A DNA stretch of 64,000 nucleotides, taken from Oscillospiraceae bacterium (GTDB lineage Bacteria > Bacillota > Clostridia > Oscillospirales > CAG-382). Location: NCBI GenBank assembly GCA_015064955.1, contig SVRD01000007.1, positions 1-64,000 of the forward strand. The letters are read 5' to 3'. Below the pieces are notes generated by a model. It saw nothing but the letters and a program-made list of their open reading frames with translations. It was not told the origin of the DNA and did no database searches. Shown here piece after piece: positions 36,747 to 45,203 of the stretch (within the stretch, counting starts at the first letter, position 1; each line of letters begins with the position of its first letter). The position numbers and the translations under genes are program-made.

Positions 36747-37145
36747 TTAATTTAATTCGATTATTTTGCAATCGGGGCATTTGCCGTAGAATACGGTTTC
36801 GTGTTTTACCGAAGCGAATCCGCTCTTTTCCTCGATAACGCCGTCTAAATCGTTGTCGTAATCTATATCGAAGAAATCGCAGAATCTGCCGCATTCGGTG
36901 CAACAGATGTGATGGTGCGGGGAAAGGTCGCCGTCGAAGCGGTCGGGTGAATTAATAACCGATATCCGACGTATAGTGCCTATTTCGGCTAGCCGATTGA
37001 GATTGCGGTAAACTGTTCCGAGACTTAAATTCGGCATGTCTTCGGATATCATCGCGTGGACCTGCTCGGCTGTCGGGTGGGTCTTTGTGCCTTGCACCGC
37101 CGAAAGAATAACACTTTTTTGTTTCGTGTTGCGCTCTTTTATCAT
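36747..37145 (-). CDS. Fur-family (PerR-like) peroxide-responsive repressor
   Basis: [46 protein letters not shown]; adjacent to rubrerythrin. Confidence 0.85.
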   Translation of the reverse strand: MIKERNTKQKSVILSAVQGTKTHPTAEQVHAMISEDMPNLSLGTVYRNLNRLAEIGTIRRISVINSPDRFDGDLSPHHHICCTECGRFCDFFDIDYDNDLDGVIEEKSGFASVKHETVFYGKCPDCKIIELN

Positions 37146-37158
37146 CGGCCTCCTCCTT

Positions 37159-37177
37159 AATAGGAATTATTTCTATT
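37159..37177. promoter_or_regulatory. PerR/Fur-like operator palindrome
   Basis: AATAGGAA-tta-TTTCTATT imperfect palindrome at predicted transcription start. Confidence 0.55.
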
Positions 37178-37180
37178 AAC

Positions 37181-37209
37181 AATATATCATACCGATTGCC
37201 GTTTGTCAA
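37181..37209 (-). promoter_or_regulatory. Sigma-A promoter of perR-rubrerythrin operon
   Basis: TTGACA-N17-TATATT on minus strand. Confidence 0.65.
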
Positions 37210-37288
37210 CAGTAAATTTATGTTTTTCTTTACTTTTTTTGCAAATGGTGATAAAATGACATCGAATAGAAATAAGCGAGGTAGCGCT

Positions 37289-39163
37289 ATGCCTTTTTTG
37301 CCGATTTTTTCAAATGAAATAGATTACCGCCCCGATTTTGTTATCGTTACGGGCGATGCATACGTCGACCACCCCTCGTTCGGTACCGCGATAATTTCTC
37401 GCGTGCTGGAGGCGGAAGGTTACTCTGTTGCTATTATACCTCAACCCGACTATAAAAGTAAAGAGGATTTTATGAGATTCGGTCGACCTCGTTTGGCATT
37501 TTTGGTCAATGCGGGCAATATCGACTCGATGGTGGCGCACTATACCGCATCCAAAAAGAAGAGAAGCGAGGATTATTATTCCCCCGGCGGAAAGATCGGC
37601 AAGCGCCCCGACCGTGCTGTTATCGTTTATTGCAACCGCATAAGAGAAGCATTCGGCGACGTTCCGATAATCCTCGGCGGACTCGAGGCATCGACAAGAC
37701 GTTTCGCACATTACGATTATTGGACCGATTCGGTGAGAAGAAGCGTTCTCGTCGATTCGCGCGCGGATATGCTCACCTACGGTATGGGCGAAAATATTTT
37801 GCGCCGTCTTGCGTTTTTGCTCGACAAGGGCGTTCCGATAAGAAAGATCCGCGACGTGCGCGGCACCTGCTTTTTGGAGGATTCTTCGTTTGTTCCGCAT
37901 TTTGAATATGAATCCTGCGGAAGCTACGACGAGATCAAAACCGACAAGCGCGCCTTTGCAAAGGCATTCAAGATACAGTCGGACAATCAGGATCATATAT
38001 ACGGCAAGGCGATAACCGAAGCCTACGGCGACAAGATACTTGTTCAGAATCCGCCGATGCCTCCGCTCACCCGCAAGGAGCTCGATGCCGTCTATTCGCT
38101 TCCTTATATGCGTACCTATCACCCGTCCTATGAAAAAGAGGGCGGAGTGCCGGGTATCGAGGAGGTCAAATTCTCCATCGCGCACAACCGCGGCTGCTTC
38201 GGCGGCTGTAATTTCTGCTCGATAGCCTTTCATCAGGGCAGAACCGTCACCTCGCGCTCGATCGAATCCTGCGTTGCCGAAGCCGAAAAGATTGCCGAAA
38301 TGCCCGATTTCAAGGGCTATATTCACGACGTCGGCGGACCGAGTGCGAATTTCCGTACCAACGGCTGTGAAAAGGCGAAAAAATTCGGCGTATGCAAGGG
38401 AAAGAACTGTCTTTCGCCGAGCGTTTGCAAGAATCTGCACGTCGACCACAGCGAATATATCGAGCTGTTAAAGGCGATCGAGGCGGTCAAGGGAGTCAAA
38501 AAGGTATTTATCCGTTCGGGCTTGCGTTACGACTATATTATGGCGGATAAAAATCCGAAATTCTTCCGCAAGCTTGTAAACGACCACGTGAGCGGACATT
38601 TAAAAGTCGCGCCCGAGCATTGCTGCAACGACGTGCTGAAGCTTATGGGCAAGCCTCCGATCGAGGATTACGACAGATTCAAGGCGAAATTCGCACTTCT
38701 CACAAAGGAAGCGGGCAAGGAGCAATATATCGTTCCCTATCTTATTTCGTCCCACCCCGGAAGCACACTCGAATCGGCTATCGAGCTTGCGCTTTATTTA
38801 AAGAAAAATAACCTCAATCCCGAGCAGGTGCAGGATTTCTATCCCACACCGGGCACGGCAAGCACTTGTATGTTTTATTCGGGCATCGATCCGTTTACTC
38901 AAAAAGAGGTCTACGTGGCGCGCGAATATTCCGAAAAGCAAATGCAGCGCGCTCTCTTGCAGTATGCCCGCCCCGCAAATGCCGCAATCGTACGCAAAGC
39001 GCTGATAAAGGCAGGCAGGGAGGATCTTATCGGATTCGGAAGGGATTGTCTGGTACGCCCCGAGGTGAAGAAACAATTCGATAAGCAAAAGGAAGCAAGC
39101 AAACGCCGCTACGATGCACCGAAAAAGAAGAACAACGCACAAAGAAAGGGTAAAAAGAGATGA
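37289..39163 (+). CDS. YgiQ family radical SAM protein
   Basis: MPFLPIFSNEIDYRPDFVIVTGDAYVDHPSFGTAII; FSIAHNRGCFGGCNFCSIAFHQGR. Confidence 0.95.
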   Translation: MPFLPIFSNEIDYRPDFVIVTGDAYVDHPSFGTAIISRVLEAEGYSVAIIPQPDYKSKEDFMRFGRPRLAFLVNAGNIDSMVAHYTASKKKRSEDYYSPGGKIGKRPDRAVIVYCNRIREAFGDVPIILGGLEASTRRFAHYDYWTDSVRRSVLVDSRADMLTYGMGENILRRLAFLLDKGVPIRKIRDVRGTCFLEDSSFVPHFEYESCGSYDEIKTDKRAFAKAFKIQSDNQDHIYGKAITEAYGDKILVQNPPMPPLTRKELDAVYSLPYMRTYHPSYEKEGGVPGIEEVKFSIAHNRGCFGGCNFCSIAFHQGRTVTSRSIESCVAEAEKIAEMPDFKGYIHDVGGPSANFRTNGCEKAKKFGVCKGKNCLSPSVCKNLHVDHSEYIELLKAIEAVKGVKKVFIRSGLRYDYIMADKNPKFFRKLVNDHVSGHLKVAPEHCCNDVLKLMGKPPIEDYDRFKAKFALLTKEAGKEQYIVPYLISSHPGSTLESAIELALYLKKNNLNPEQVQDFYPTPGTASTCMFYSGIDPFTQKEVYVAREYSEKQMQRALLQYARPANAAIVRKALIKAGREDLIGFGRDCLVRPEVKKQFDKQKEASKRRYDAPKKKNNAQRKGKKR

Positions 39164-39540
39164 ACGCAGTAAAGGGTTGCCACCACATCGCATTGAACGC
39201 AAGCGATTTTGACAAATCGGTCAATTTTTATAAAGCTCTCGGACTCAAGGAACGCGTCCGCTGGGACGGCGCGGTAATGCTCGATATGGGCGACGGCACC
39301 TGTATCGAGATCTTTGCACGAGGCGAGGACAGAGAACGTGTCGACGAGCGCTTCCTTCATCTCGCATTCAAGACCGACGACGTTGAAAATGCATATAATA
39401 CAGCAATAAGCGCGGGCGCGGTGAGCAAATCTTCTCCCTACGAGGCTTGCCCGCCGACAGCTGTTCCCCCGATAAAAATGCTCGTCGCCTTTGTTTACGG
39501 ACCCGACGGCGAGCTGCTCGAGTTTTTCAAGGAGATTTAA
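39160..39540 (+). CDS. VOC/glyoxalase family protein
   Basis: CHHIALNASDFDKSVNFYKALGL...AFVYGPDGELLEFFKEI. Confidence 0.85.
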   Translation: MNAVKGCHHIALNASDFDKSVNFYKALGLKERVRWDGAVMLDMGDGTCIEIFARGEDRERVDERFLHLAFKTDDVENAYNTAISAGAVSKSSPYEACPPTAVPPIKMLVAFVYGPDGELLEFFKEI

Positions 39541-39542
39541 TT

Positions 39543-40088
39543 ATGACGTTTGACGATTACGATTTTGCAAAGCCATATATTTCGGGCGATGAATATATTA
39601 TCTGGCAGGGAAGACCTCAAAAGAAGATTCGGTTTTCGATGCAGGATATCCTTCTTTTCGCTTTCGGATTGGTCTGGTGTGCGCTCGTTGCATCTGCGCT
39701 TTACAAATCCTGGCCGACGGGCGATACTATGACGAAAATAATGCTTCCTTTTATGCTTGTGTTCGGCTTTTCGTTTACGATAGGTCAGACCATATTTTCA
39801 AAGGTGATGCTCTTTAAAACCGCATACGTTATCACCACAAGAAAAATTATACGTAAAAGAGGCAAAAGCATCGACACACTCGAAAAGGACAATATGCCCG
39901 AGATGCGTGTCAAAGCTTATCCCGACGGAAGCGGAAGCATAAGATTCGGTTATCTTGAAACGCGAAGCAGCAGAAACCGCGGAGTAAGTATTTCGTCGAG
40001 AGATAACCCCGGTATATTCAATATCGAAAACGTTGATTCGGTCGCAAAGGTACAGCAGGCAGTTTATAAAATGCTCGAAAGCGAATAG
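39543..40088 (+). CDS. PH-domain-like membrane protein
   Basis: 181 aa; YIIWQGRPQKK; two TM; AYVITTRKIIRKRGKSIDTLEKDNM. Confidence 0.65.
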   Translation: MTFDDYDFAKPYISGDEYIIWQGRPQKKIRFSMQDILLFAFGLVWCALVASALYKSWPTGDTMTKIMLPFMLVFGFSFTIGQTIFSKVMLFKTAYVITTRKIIRKRGKSIDTLEKDNMPEMRVKAYPDGSGSIRFGYLETRSSRNRGVSISSRDNPGIFNIENVDSVAKVQQAVYKMLESE

Positions 40089-40089
40089 A

Positions 40090-40119
40090 ATATCACGCTG
40101 ACGTTAGTCAGCATATCAC
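40090..40119. repeat. Short palindrome flanked by 7-nt direct repeats
   Basis: ATATCAC-GCTGACgttaGTCAGC-ATATCAC. Confidence 0.6.
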
Positions 40120-40131
40120 TATACAAAAAGG

Positions 40132-40169
40132 AAGAGAAGACTCGTTGTTATACGAATCTTCTCTTTTCT
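40132..40169. terminator. Bidirectional terminator between convergent genes
   Basis: AAGAGAAGA...TCTTCTCTT. Confidence 0.65.
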
Positions 40170-40179
40170 GTTGCTTGTT

Positions 40180-41079
40180 CTATTTGTCTCGGTGGTCTGC
40201 AACTATTTCTTTGCATATCTTTACGAACTCGGAATCCTCGGTGTAGATATTAAACAGTTCGTGTAACCAGGGGTTATCCTCAAAAAGCGTCAGCTCTGCA
40301 TATTCCTCCTCGGTCGGCCATCTGTCGTCAAAGATCAATCCATCCTTCAATCTATCCTTTACTACATAAGAGGATGACGGTACAACGGTTATAACATAGT
40401 CCTCTATTTTCATATAAACCAACAACGAAGTCTCTCCTGACCAGCTTTTGCAATTTATATATACGGGAATCCCTTCTTTTACGTATTGATAATCGCGCGG
40501 TCTGTGATCGTCGGCGTTGCCATGGAAATATTCGTCCCAATTCTGTGTCGGTGGATATGCATAGAATGGTATTTTTGACTTCCAAGGGTCACGTGTGGGT
40601 ATTACTTGCCAATCAAAAATAATTGTAAAGTCACGTTTTCTTATTTCGGGATCGTGGTTATAGGCATTTACATATTCTAACATTAGCCTGTTTCTGCCAC
40701 CACGGTAAAAAAGAAAATTTGTTAATGGTTTTAGCTTTGCAGGATCTATCAATTTTGTAAAAGACGTGCTGCGGTCCTTAACAAATTCATCCCAGTCGGC
40801 ATAGAAACCACTTGAAACTAAATCACGGTCGTTGCGGCTTTTGACCATCTCGTAAAACTCTTCATCGGTGATCACACCGTCGTCATACGGCGATTCGGAA
40901 ACAGCTGTTGAGCTTTCGGTTGCAATAGAAGTATCGGGTGTGGTTGTATCGTCATAAGAGGTTATGCCGTTTATTTCGCTTGCTTCATTTACAAAAGAAG
41001 ATTCCGCTATATTGCTTTCCGAACATGCTGCAGTGAAAAGCATTACCGCGGCAAACAGTATGCAGATTAGTTTTTTCAT
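40180..41079 (-). CDS. Lipoprotein, unknown function
   Basis: MKKLICILFAAVMLFTAACS lipobox; RBS AAGGAGAAC. Confidence 0.7.
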   Translation of the reverse strand: MKKLICILFAAVMLFTAACSESNIAESSFVNEASEINGITSYDDTTTPDTSIATESSTAVSESPYDDGVITDEEFYEMVKSRNDRDLVSSGFYADWDEFVKDRSTSFTKLIDPAKLKPLTNFLFYRGGRNRLMLEYVNAYNHDPEIRKRDFTIIFDWQVIPTRDPWKSKIPFYAYPPTQNWDEYFHGNADDHRPRDYQYVKEGIPVYINCKSWSGETSLLVYMKIEDYVITVVPSSSYVVKDRLKDGLIFDDRWPTEEEYAELTLFEDNPWLHELFNIYTEDSEFVKICKEIVADHRDK

Positions 41080-41091
41080 GTTGTTCTCCTT
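41021..41091. repeat. 71-nt RBS/signal-peptide repeat, copy 1
   Basis: 64/71 identical to 41832..41902 by manual alignment. Confidence 0.85.
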
Positions 41092-41156
41092 CGTCAATAC
41101 ATATCGCGCCGGTGACCTTATCTCATTGAACTATGACGTGACTGTCGCAGTATTCG
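41092..41156. repeat. 65-nt partial duplication of PBP gene, copy 1
   Basis: 62/65 identical to 42706..42770 by manual alignment. Confidence 0.9.
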
Positions 41157-41890
41157 TCGGGACATTCCTTTATCGAATCGAGCCAGATCTTTCCGTTTTC
41201 GTCCTCGGGGAGCAGGGTAATGTAAAAATCAACGGTTCCGTTTTCGGAAAATTCTTTGAGTGTTTTCGCACTGACATATCCGACGTACATAAATTCGGGT
41301 ATGAGAGCAAGCTGCTTGGTGCAGTATCCGGTAAGGTCTGCGCCATTTGTAATATCGGTCGCCCTGTCGGACCAATAGCTTTCGGGCGGGATAACGGGCA
41401 TCGGATCGTTGGGCGCAAAGTCGACCTCATAGTAGGGCGATTCCTTTAAAATATCAGCTTGCTCCAAAAAGTCTTGGGTTATACCGCTTGCGGTGTCGTT
41501 CCAGCCCGAAGCGGAAGTTACAAACACGCCGAGATAGAATTCAACGTCGTCGTTGCAGTTTTCGAGTGCCCCGATAACCGAAGCGTCATCATTTTCACCG
41601 TTGTAAGAATACCATTCGGCAAGGTTTCCGCTTTTCTTTACGATAGCGTTGTCGAAGCAGTATTCTCCGTCAAAATAAACGCGTGTCGGCTGTGTTTCCG
41701 GTGAGGAGCTTTCGTCGTTGCTGCTTTCTGTTTCGGAACCTGTCGAGTCATTACTGCTTTCGGCGGTAACAGAGCTGTTGTCCGCAACCGAAGAGCTGTC
41801 TGCTTCAGAACCGTTTTCCGAACTGTTATCTGAGCAAGCTGCAGTAAAAAGCATGACCGCGGCAAACAGTATGTATATTAGTTTTTTCAT
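41123..41890 (-). CDS. Lipoprotein, unknown function; C-terminus EYCDSHVIVQ derived from PBP-like sequence
   Basis: MKKLIYILFAAVMLFTAACS lipobox; 255 aa. Confidence 0.7.
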   Translation of the reverse strand: MKKLIYILFAAVMLFTAACSDNSSENGSEADSSSVADNSSVTAESSNDSTGSETESSNDESSSPETQPTRVYFDGEYCFDNAIVKKSGNLAEWYSYNGENDDASVIGALENCNDDVEFYLGVFVTSASGWNDTASGITQDFLEQADILKESPYYEVDFAPNDPMPVIPPESYWSDRATDITNGADLTGYCTKQLALIPEFMYVGYVSAKTLKEFSENGTVDFYITLLPEDENGKIWLDSIKECPDEYCDSHVIVQ

Positions 41891-41902
41891 ATTGTTCTCC
41901 TT
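41832..41902. repeat. 71-nt RBS/signal-peptide repeat, copy 2
   Basis: 64/71 identical to 41021..41091. Confidence 0.85.
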
Positions 41903-42002
41903 TAATATTTCATATTTAAACGCTTTACGTTGTTTTGCTTAAATATTTGCTTGCTTTTAAGCGATTGGAATATAGTCCATTGGCAATACCTCCGTTTCCG
42001 AT

Positions 42003-42031
42003 ACAATACCCTTTCACTATTAATATGTCGA
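42003..42031 (-). promoter_or_regulatory. Sigma-A-like promoter, proximal copy
   Basis: TCGACA-N17-TATTGT on minus strand. Confidence 0.55.
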
Positions 42032-42169
42032 GAAACCCGAAAACGTCTATAAAAAAATACAAAATTTTTTAATTTATATATTCGTACAAACAATTTCGGT
42101 CATTCGGTTTGAAAAAGCATTGATATTTACGCATGTATCGGCCGTTTGTAAACGTTTGTCCCTGCTCAT

Positions 42170-42198
42170 ATAATACCCTTTCATTATAGAAATGTCAA
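42170..42198 (-). promoter_or_regulatory. Sigma-A-like promoter, distal copy
   Basis: TTGACA-N17-TATTAT on minus strand; related to proximal copy. Confidence 0.6.
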
Positions 42199-42245
42199 GA
42201 AACAGTCAAACACCAATAAAATTTTTAGGAATTTTTAATTTTTTC

Positions 42246-42291
42246 ACAAAAAACACCTCCGAACGCGCAAAGCGAACGGAGGTGTTTTGCT
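42246..42291 (-). terminator. Rho-independent terminator of PBP gene
   Basis: AACACCTCCG...CGGAGGTGTTTTTT on minus strand. Confidence 0.8.
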
Positions 42292-42301
42292 ATTTGACGC
42301 T

Positions 42302-42445
42302 TCAGGGAACAGTCGGGTCGGCAGGTTGGTTCGGATCTGTCGGCTCAGTCGGTTCGGTGGGTTCGGTGGGTTGGTTGGGGTCCTCGGGATCGGTCGGAAC
42401 AGTCGGGTTGTTCGGATCGTTCGGATCGTTCGGATCGTTCGGGAC
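42302..42445 (-). repeat. Low-complexity repeat encoding (NDP)n/(TEP)n tail of PBP
   Basis: ggatcgttc x3-4 and related 9-nt units; protein NDPNDPNDPNNPTVPTDPEDPNQPTEPTEPTEPTDPNQP. Confidence 0.85.
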
Positions 42446-45160
42446 AGTGGGGGTATAGATCATATGCTCGAGGCATATACGGTTTGCGGGCTTTTCGGAA
42501 TCGGAAACACCGAAGTTGATATCCTCGGGAAACATATTCTGGAAGAAGGGCACGTTCATACTCGTCGGATAAATATATCCTGCGGGAACTTCCATATAAG
42601 TATACTGCGCGTCCTTGACGTTAACCTTGCCGTGAAGCGCACGGTCGTCGAGCGTGAGCTTGCGCAAGCCGACGCTGATAAGGTTTGCCTGAGGGCAGGT
42701 ACAGCCGTCAATACATATCGCGCCGGTGACCTTATCCCATTGAACCATAACGTGACTGTCGCAGTATTCGGTGGGAACTTCGGATTTTTCAAACATACCG
42801 GTTGCGATACAGCTCATACCGCCCTGCATATGATAAAGGTCGTTGCGGCAGGCGTCGGTGGGAAGCTTGCCCGAAACGGTGCAGTATTCGACTCCGTCGA
42901 CTATCGTATCGGGCACGGTGAACTGCTTTTCGTAAGAAATGCCGTTTTCCTCGTAATATTTATAAATTTCGTTGAAAACGCTGTTCCAAAGCGATGCGGC
43001 GGGGTTGCCCGATGCGGTAATGACGTTGTTGAGGTCGTGTCCGTACCAGCAGCACGCCACGAAATCGGGGGTATAACCCGCGAAATAAACGTCCTTTTTG
43101 TCGTTGGTAGTACCGGTTTTGCCGGCTACCTCGAGGCCGTAGTTTTTCCAGAAGGTAACTCGCGACGCCGCGGTACCGTAGGGACCCGAAACAACGTGAG
43201 TTAAAAGCTCGGTCAATATTGCGGCAGTGGATTCGCGGTATTTTACCTCGTGCTGCTCGCGGTTGTCGAGAATAACCTTGCCGGTGCTGTCGCGCACCAC
43301 CGAATAGGTTCTCGCCTTTGAGGTGATGCCGTTGTTTGCGAGCGTTGCATATGCTTGAGTGTGCTCGCGTACGCTTACGCCGTAGGTAAGGCCGCCGAGC
43401 GCCATCGGTGCGGTGTTTATATCCGAAAGCACCGTTCCGTTGGAGAGGGTTTTGGAATCTATAAGCGAGGTATATCCGTAATCCTTGAAGTTGCGGTATA
43501 CGTTGTCGGCACCCATTTCCTCGCAGAGTCTGACAACGATGGTGTTGAGCGATGCCTGAATAGCGTAGTCGACCGAAACGATACCTAAGTAGCGGTTATT
43601 TGAGTTCTTCGGCCAATAATTACCGGTTTCCTCGTAGTAAACGGGAGGCACGTCGTCCATCGGTGTGTTGACCGAAATATGTCCGCTGTCGAGCGCATAG
43701 GCATAGATCGACAATGGCTTTATCGAAGAACCGCACTGACGGTAGGATTTTGTCGCACGGTTAAGACCGCGGCTTTCTCTCTTTTCGCCGAGACCGCCTA
43801 CGATAGCAAGAAGATTGCCGGTTTCGGGGTCCATTATCGTTATCGCCGACTGCGCCTGCATACCGCTGGTTTTCGGCCAATAGCTGCTGTCGGTAAATAC
43901 CTTTTCGGCACATTCCTGAATAACGGGATCGAGGCAGGTGACTATCTGAAGACCACCCGAGAAGAGCACCTGAGATGCGGTGACCTTGTCGTATCCGTAT
44001 TCCTCCATAAGATCGGCAATAACGTCGTCCATTACCGCGTCGATGTAATAGGAGTGGATTTTGGTGGCGCTCGATTCGCTGTCACCGCTTGCCAGAGTCA
44101 AGGGCGCGTCGTACGCTTCGTTGAATTCCTCTTGCGATATCATTTCCTGCTCGAGCATCAGCTTGAGAACAAGGTTGCGTCTTGTGAGGTTGTTTTTTGG
44201 GTTGGAAATCGGATCGTAGTGAGTCGGCCACTTACCGATCGATGCGATAGAAGCGCATTCGGCAAGGGTCAGATCCTGAAGCTCTTTTCCGAAATAGGTT
44301 TCTGCGGCAACGCGCACACCGTAGGAATTGTGGGACAGGAATATCGTGTTGAGATACATTTCGAGTATCTCTTCCTTTGTATACTTCTTTTCCACTGCCA
44401 ACGCTCTGAATATCTCGGCAACCTTACGCTGTATCGTAGCTTGGTTTTCGCCGGTAACGTTCTTTATGAGCTGCTGGGTTATCGTCGAGCCGCCGCCGTA
44501 GCTTGAGCTTGTCGGAATAAAGAAGTTGTAAACAGCCGATGCGGTTCTCGTCATATCGACGCCGTCGTGCTCGAAGAATCTCATATCCTCGACCGCGATA
44601 TAAGCGTCAATCAGGTTTTGAGGAATGTCGGCATAGTTCGCCCAAAGACGGTTTTCACTGCTGACGAGGGTGTCCTCCTCGAGCAGTATTTCGTTGCCGT
44701 CCTTATCGACGTAATACATCGTTGTCGAAAGCGCAGAGTCGAATTTTAAATTGTCGAGTCCCGAATAATTCGAAATATCCTCGTCGTTTATAAGATCTTG
44801 CACGTAGATCAAAAAGGCAACCGCAACGACCGAGCCGGTGATTATACCGACAAGAAGCACAGTGAGAATAATATTCAAAAGATAGGTGAGTATTTTGCGA
44901 AAAACAAACAGCGAGCCCTTTGCGGTGGCCTTTGCGGCGCGGGCTGTTTTTGTTCCGTTGTCCTTGGATTCGGGTTGTTCTTCTTTTTTGCCCTTATCGT
45001 CGTTGCTTTCGACCATATCGAATTGTCTCGTGCTTTTGGCATCGCTCTGAGGCTCGTTTGCCGTTTCGTTTACCGTTTCGTTTACCGGATCGAAATCACG
45101 TGTTGCACCCCCGTCCTGATTGGATTCGGGCTGAGGAGCGGGAGTTTTGTTGTCCTGCAT
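42302..45160 (-). CDS. PBP1A-family transglycosylase/transpeptidase
   Basis: 952 aa; EDMRFFEHDGVDMTRTASAVYNFF, GGSTITQQLIKN, KSYRQCGSSIKPLSIYAYAL, VAGKTGTTNDKKDVYFAGYTPDFV; Pro-rich C-terminal tail. Confidence 0.95.
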   Translation of the reverse strand: MQDNKTPAPQPESNQDGGATRDFDPVNETVNETANEPQSDAKSTRQFDMVESNDDKGKKEEQPESKDNGTKTARAAKATAKGSLFVFRKILTYLLNIILTVLLVGIITGSVVAVAFLIYVQDLINDEDISNYSGLDNLKFDSALSTTMYYVDKDGNEILLEEDTLVSSENRLWANYADIPQNLIDAYIAVEDMRFFEHDGVDMTRTASAVYNFFIPTSSSYGGGSTITQQLIKNVTGENQATIQRKVAEIFRALAVEKKYTKEEILEMYLNTIFLSHNSYGVRVAAETYFGKELQDLTLAECASIASIGKWPTHYDPISNPKNNLTRRNLVLKLMLEQEMISQEEFNEAYDAPLTLASGDSESSATKIHSYYIDAVMDDVIADLMEEYGYDKVTASQVLFSGGLQIVTCLDPVIQECAEKVFTDSSYWPKTSGMQAQSAITIMDPETGNLLAIVGGLGEKRESRGLNRATKSYRQCGSSIKPLSIYAYALDSGHISVNTPMDDVPPVYYEETGNYWPKNSNNRYLGIVSVDYAIQASLNTIVVRLCEEMGADNVYRNFKDYGYTSLIDSKTLSNGTVLSDINTAPMALGGLTYGVSVREHTQAYATLANNGITSKARTYSVVRDSTGKVILDNREQHEVKYRESTAAILTELLTHVVSGPYGTAASRVTFWKNYGLEVAGKTGTTNDKKDVYFAGYTPDFVACCWYGHDLNNVITASGNPAASLWNSVFNEIYKYYEENGISYEKQFTVPDTIVDGVEYCTVSGKLPTDACRNDLYHMQGGMSCIATGMFEKSEVPTEYCDSHVMVQWDKVTGAICIDGCTCPQANLISVGLRKLTLDDRALHGKVNVKDAQYTYMEVPAGYIYPTSMNVPFFQNMFPEDINFGVSDSEKPANRICLEHMIYTPTVPNDPNDPNDPNNPTVPTDPEDPNQPTEPTEPTEPTDPNQPADPTVP
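42706..42770. repeat. 65-nt duplicated segment, donor-like copy inside PBP gene
   Basis: 62/65 identical to 41092..41156. Confidence 0.9.
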
Positions 45161-45203
45161 ATTTTATCTCCTTTCGGTAGGAAATGAAGCTTTTTTGTTT
45201 GCG

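Noticed and set aside
37310-38449. 379-aa antisense ORF over the YgiQ-family gene
   Set aside because: Shadow ORF; sense frame has conserved radical SAM motif.
42192-42458. GSVGSVGWLGS repeat ORF on plus strand
   Set aside because: Antisense reading of the Pro-rich PBP tail and terminator.
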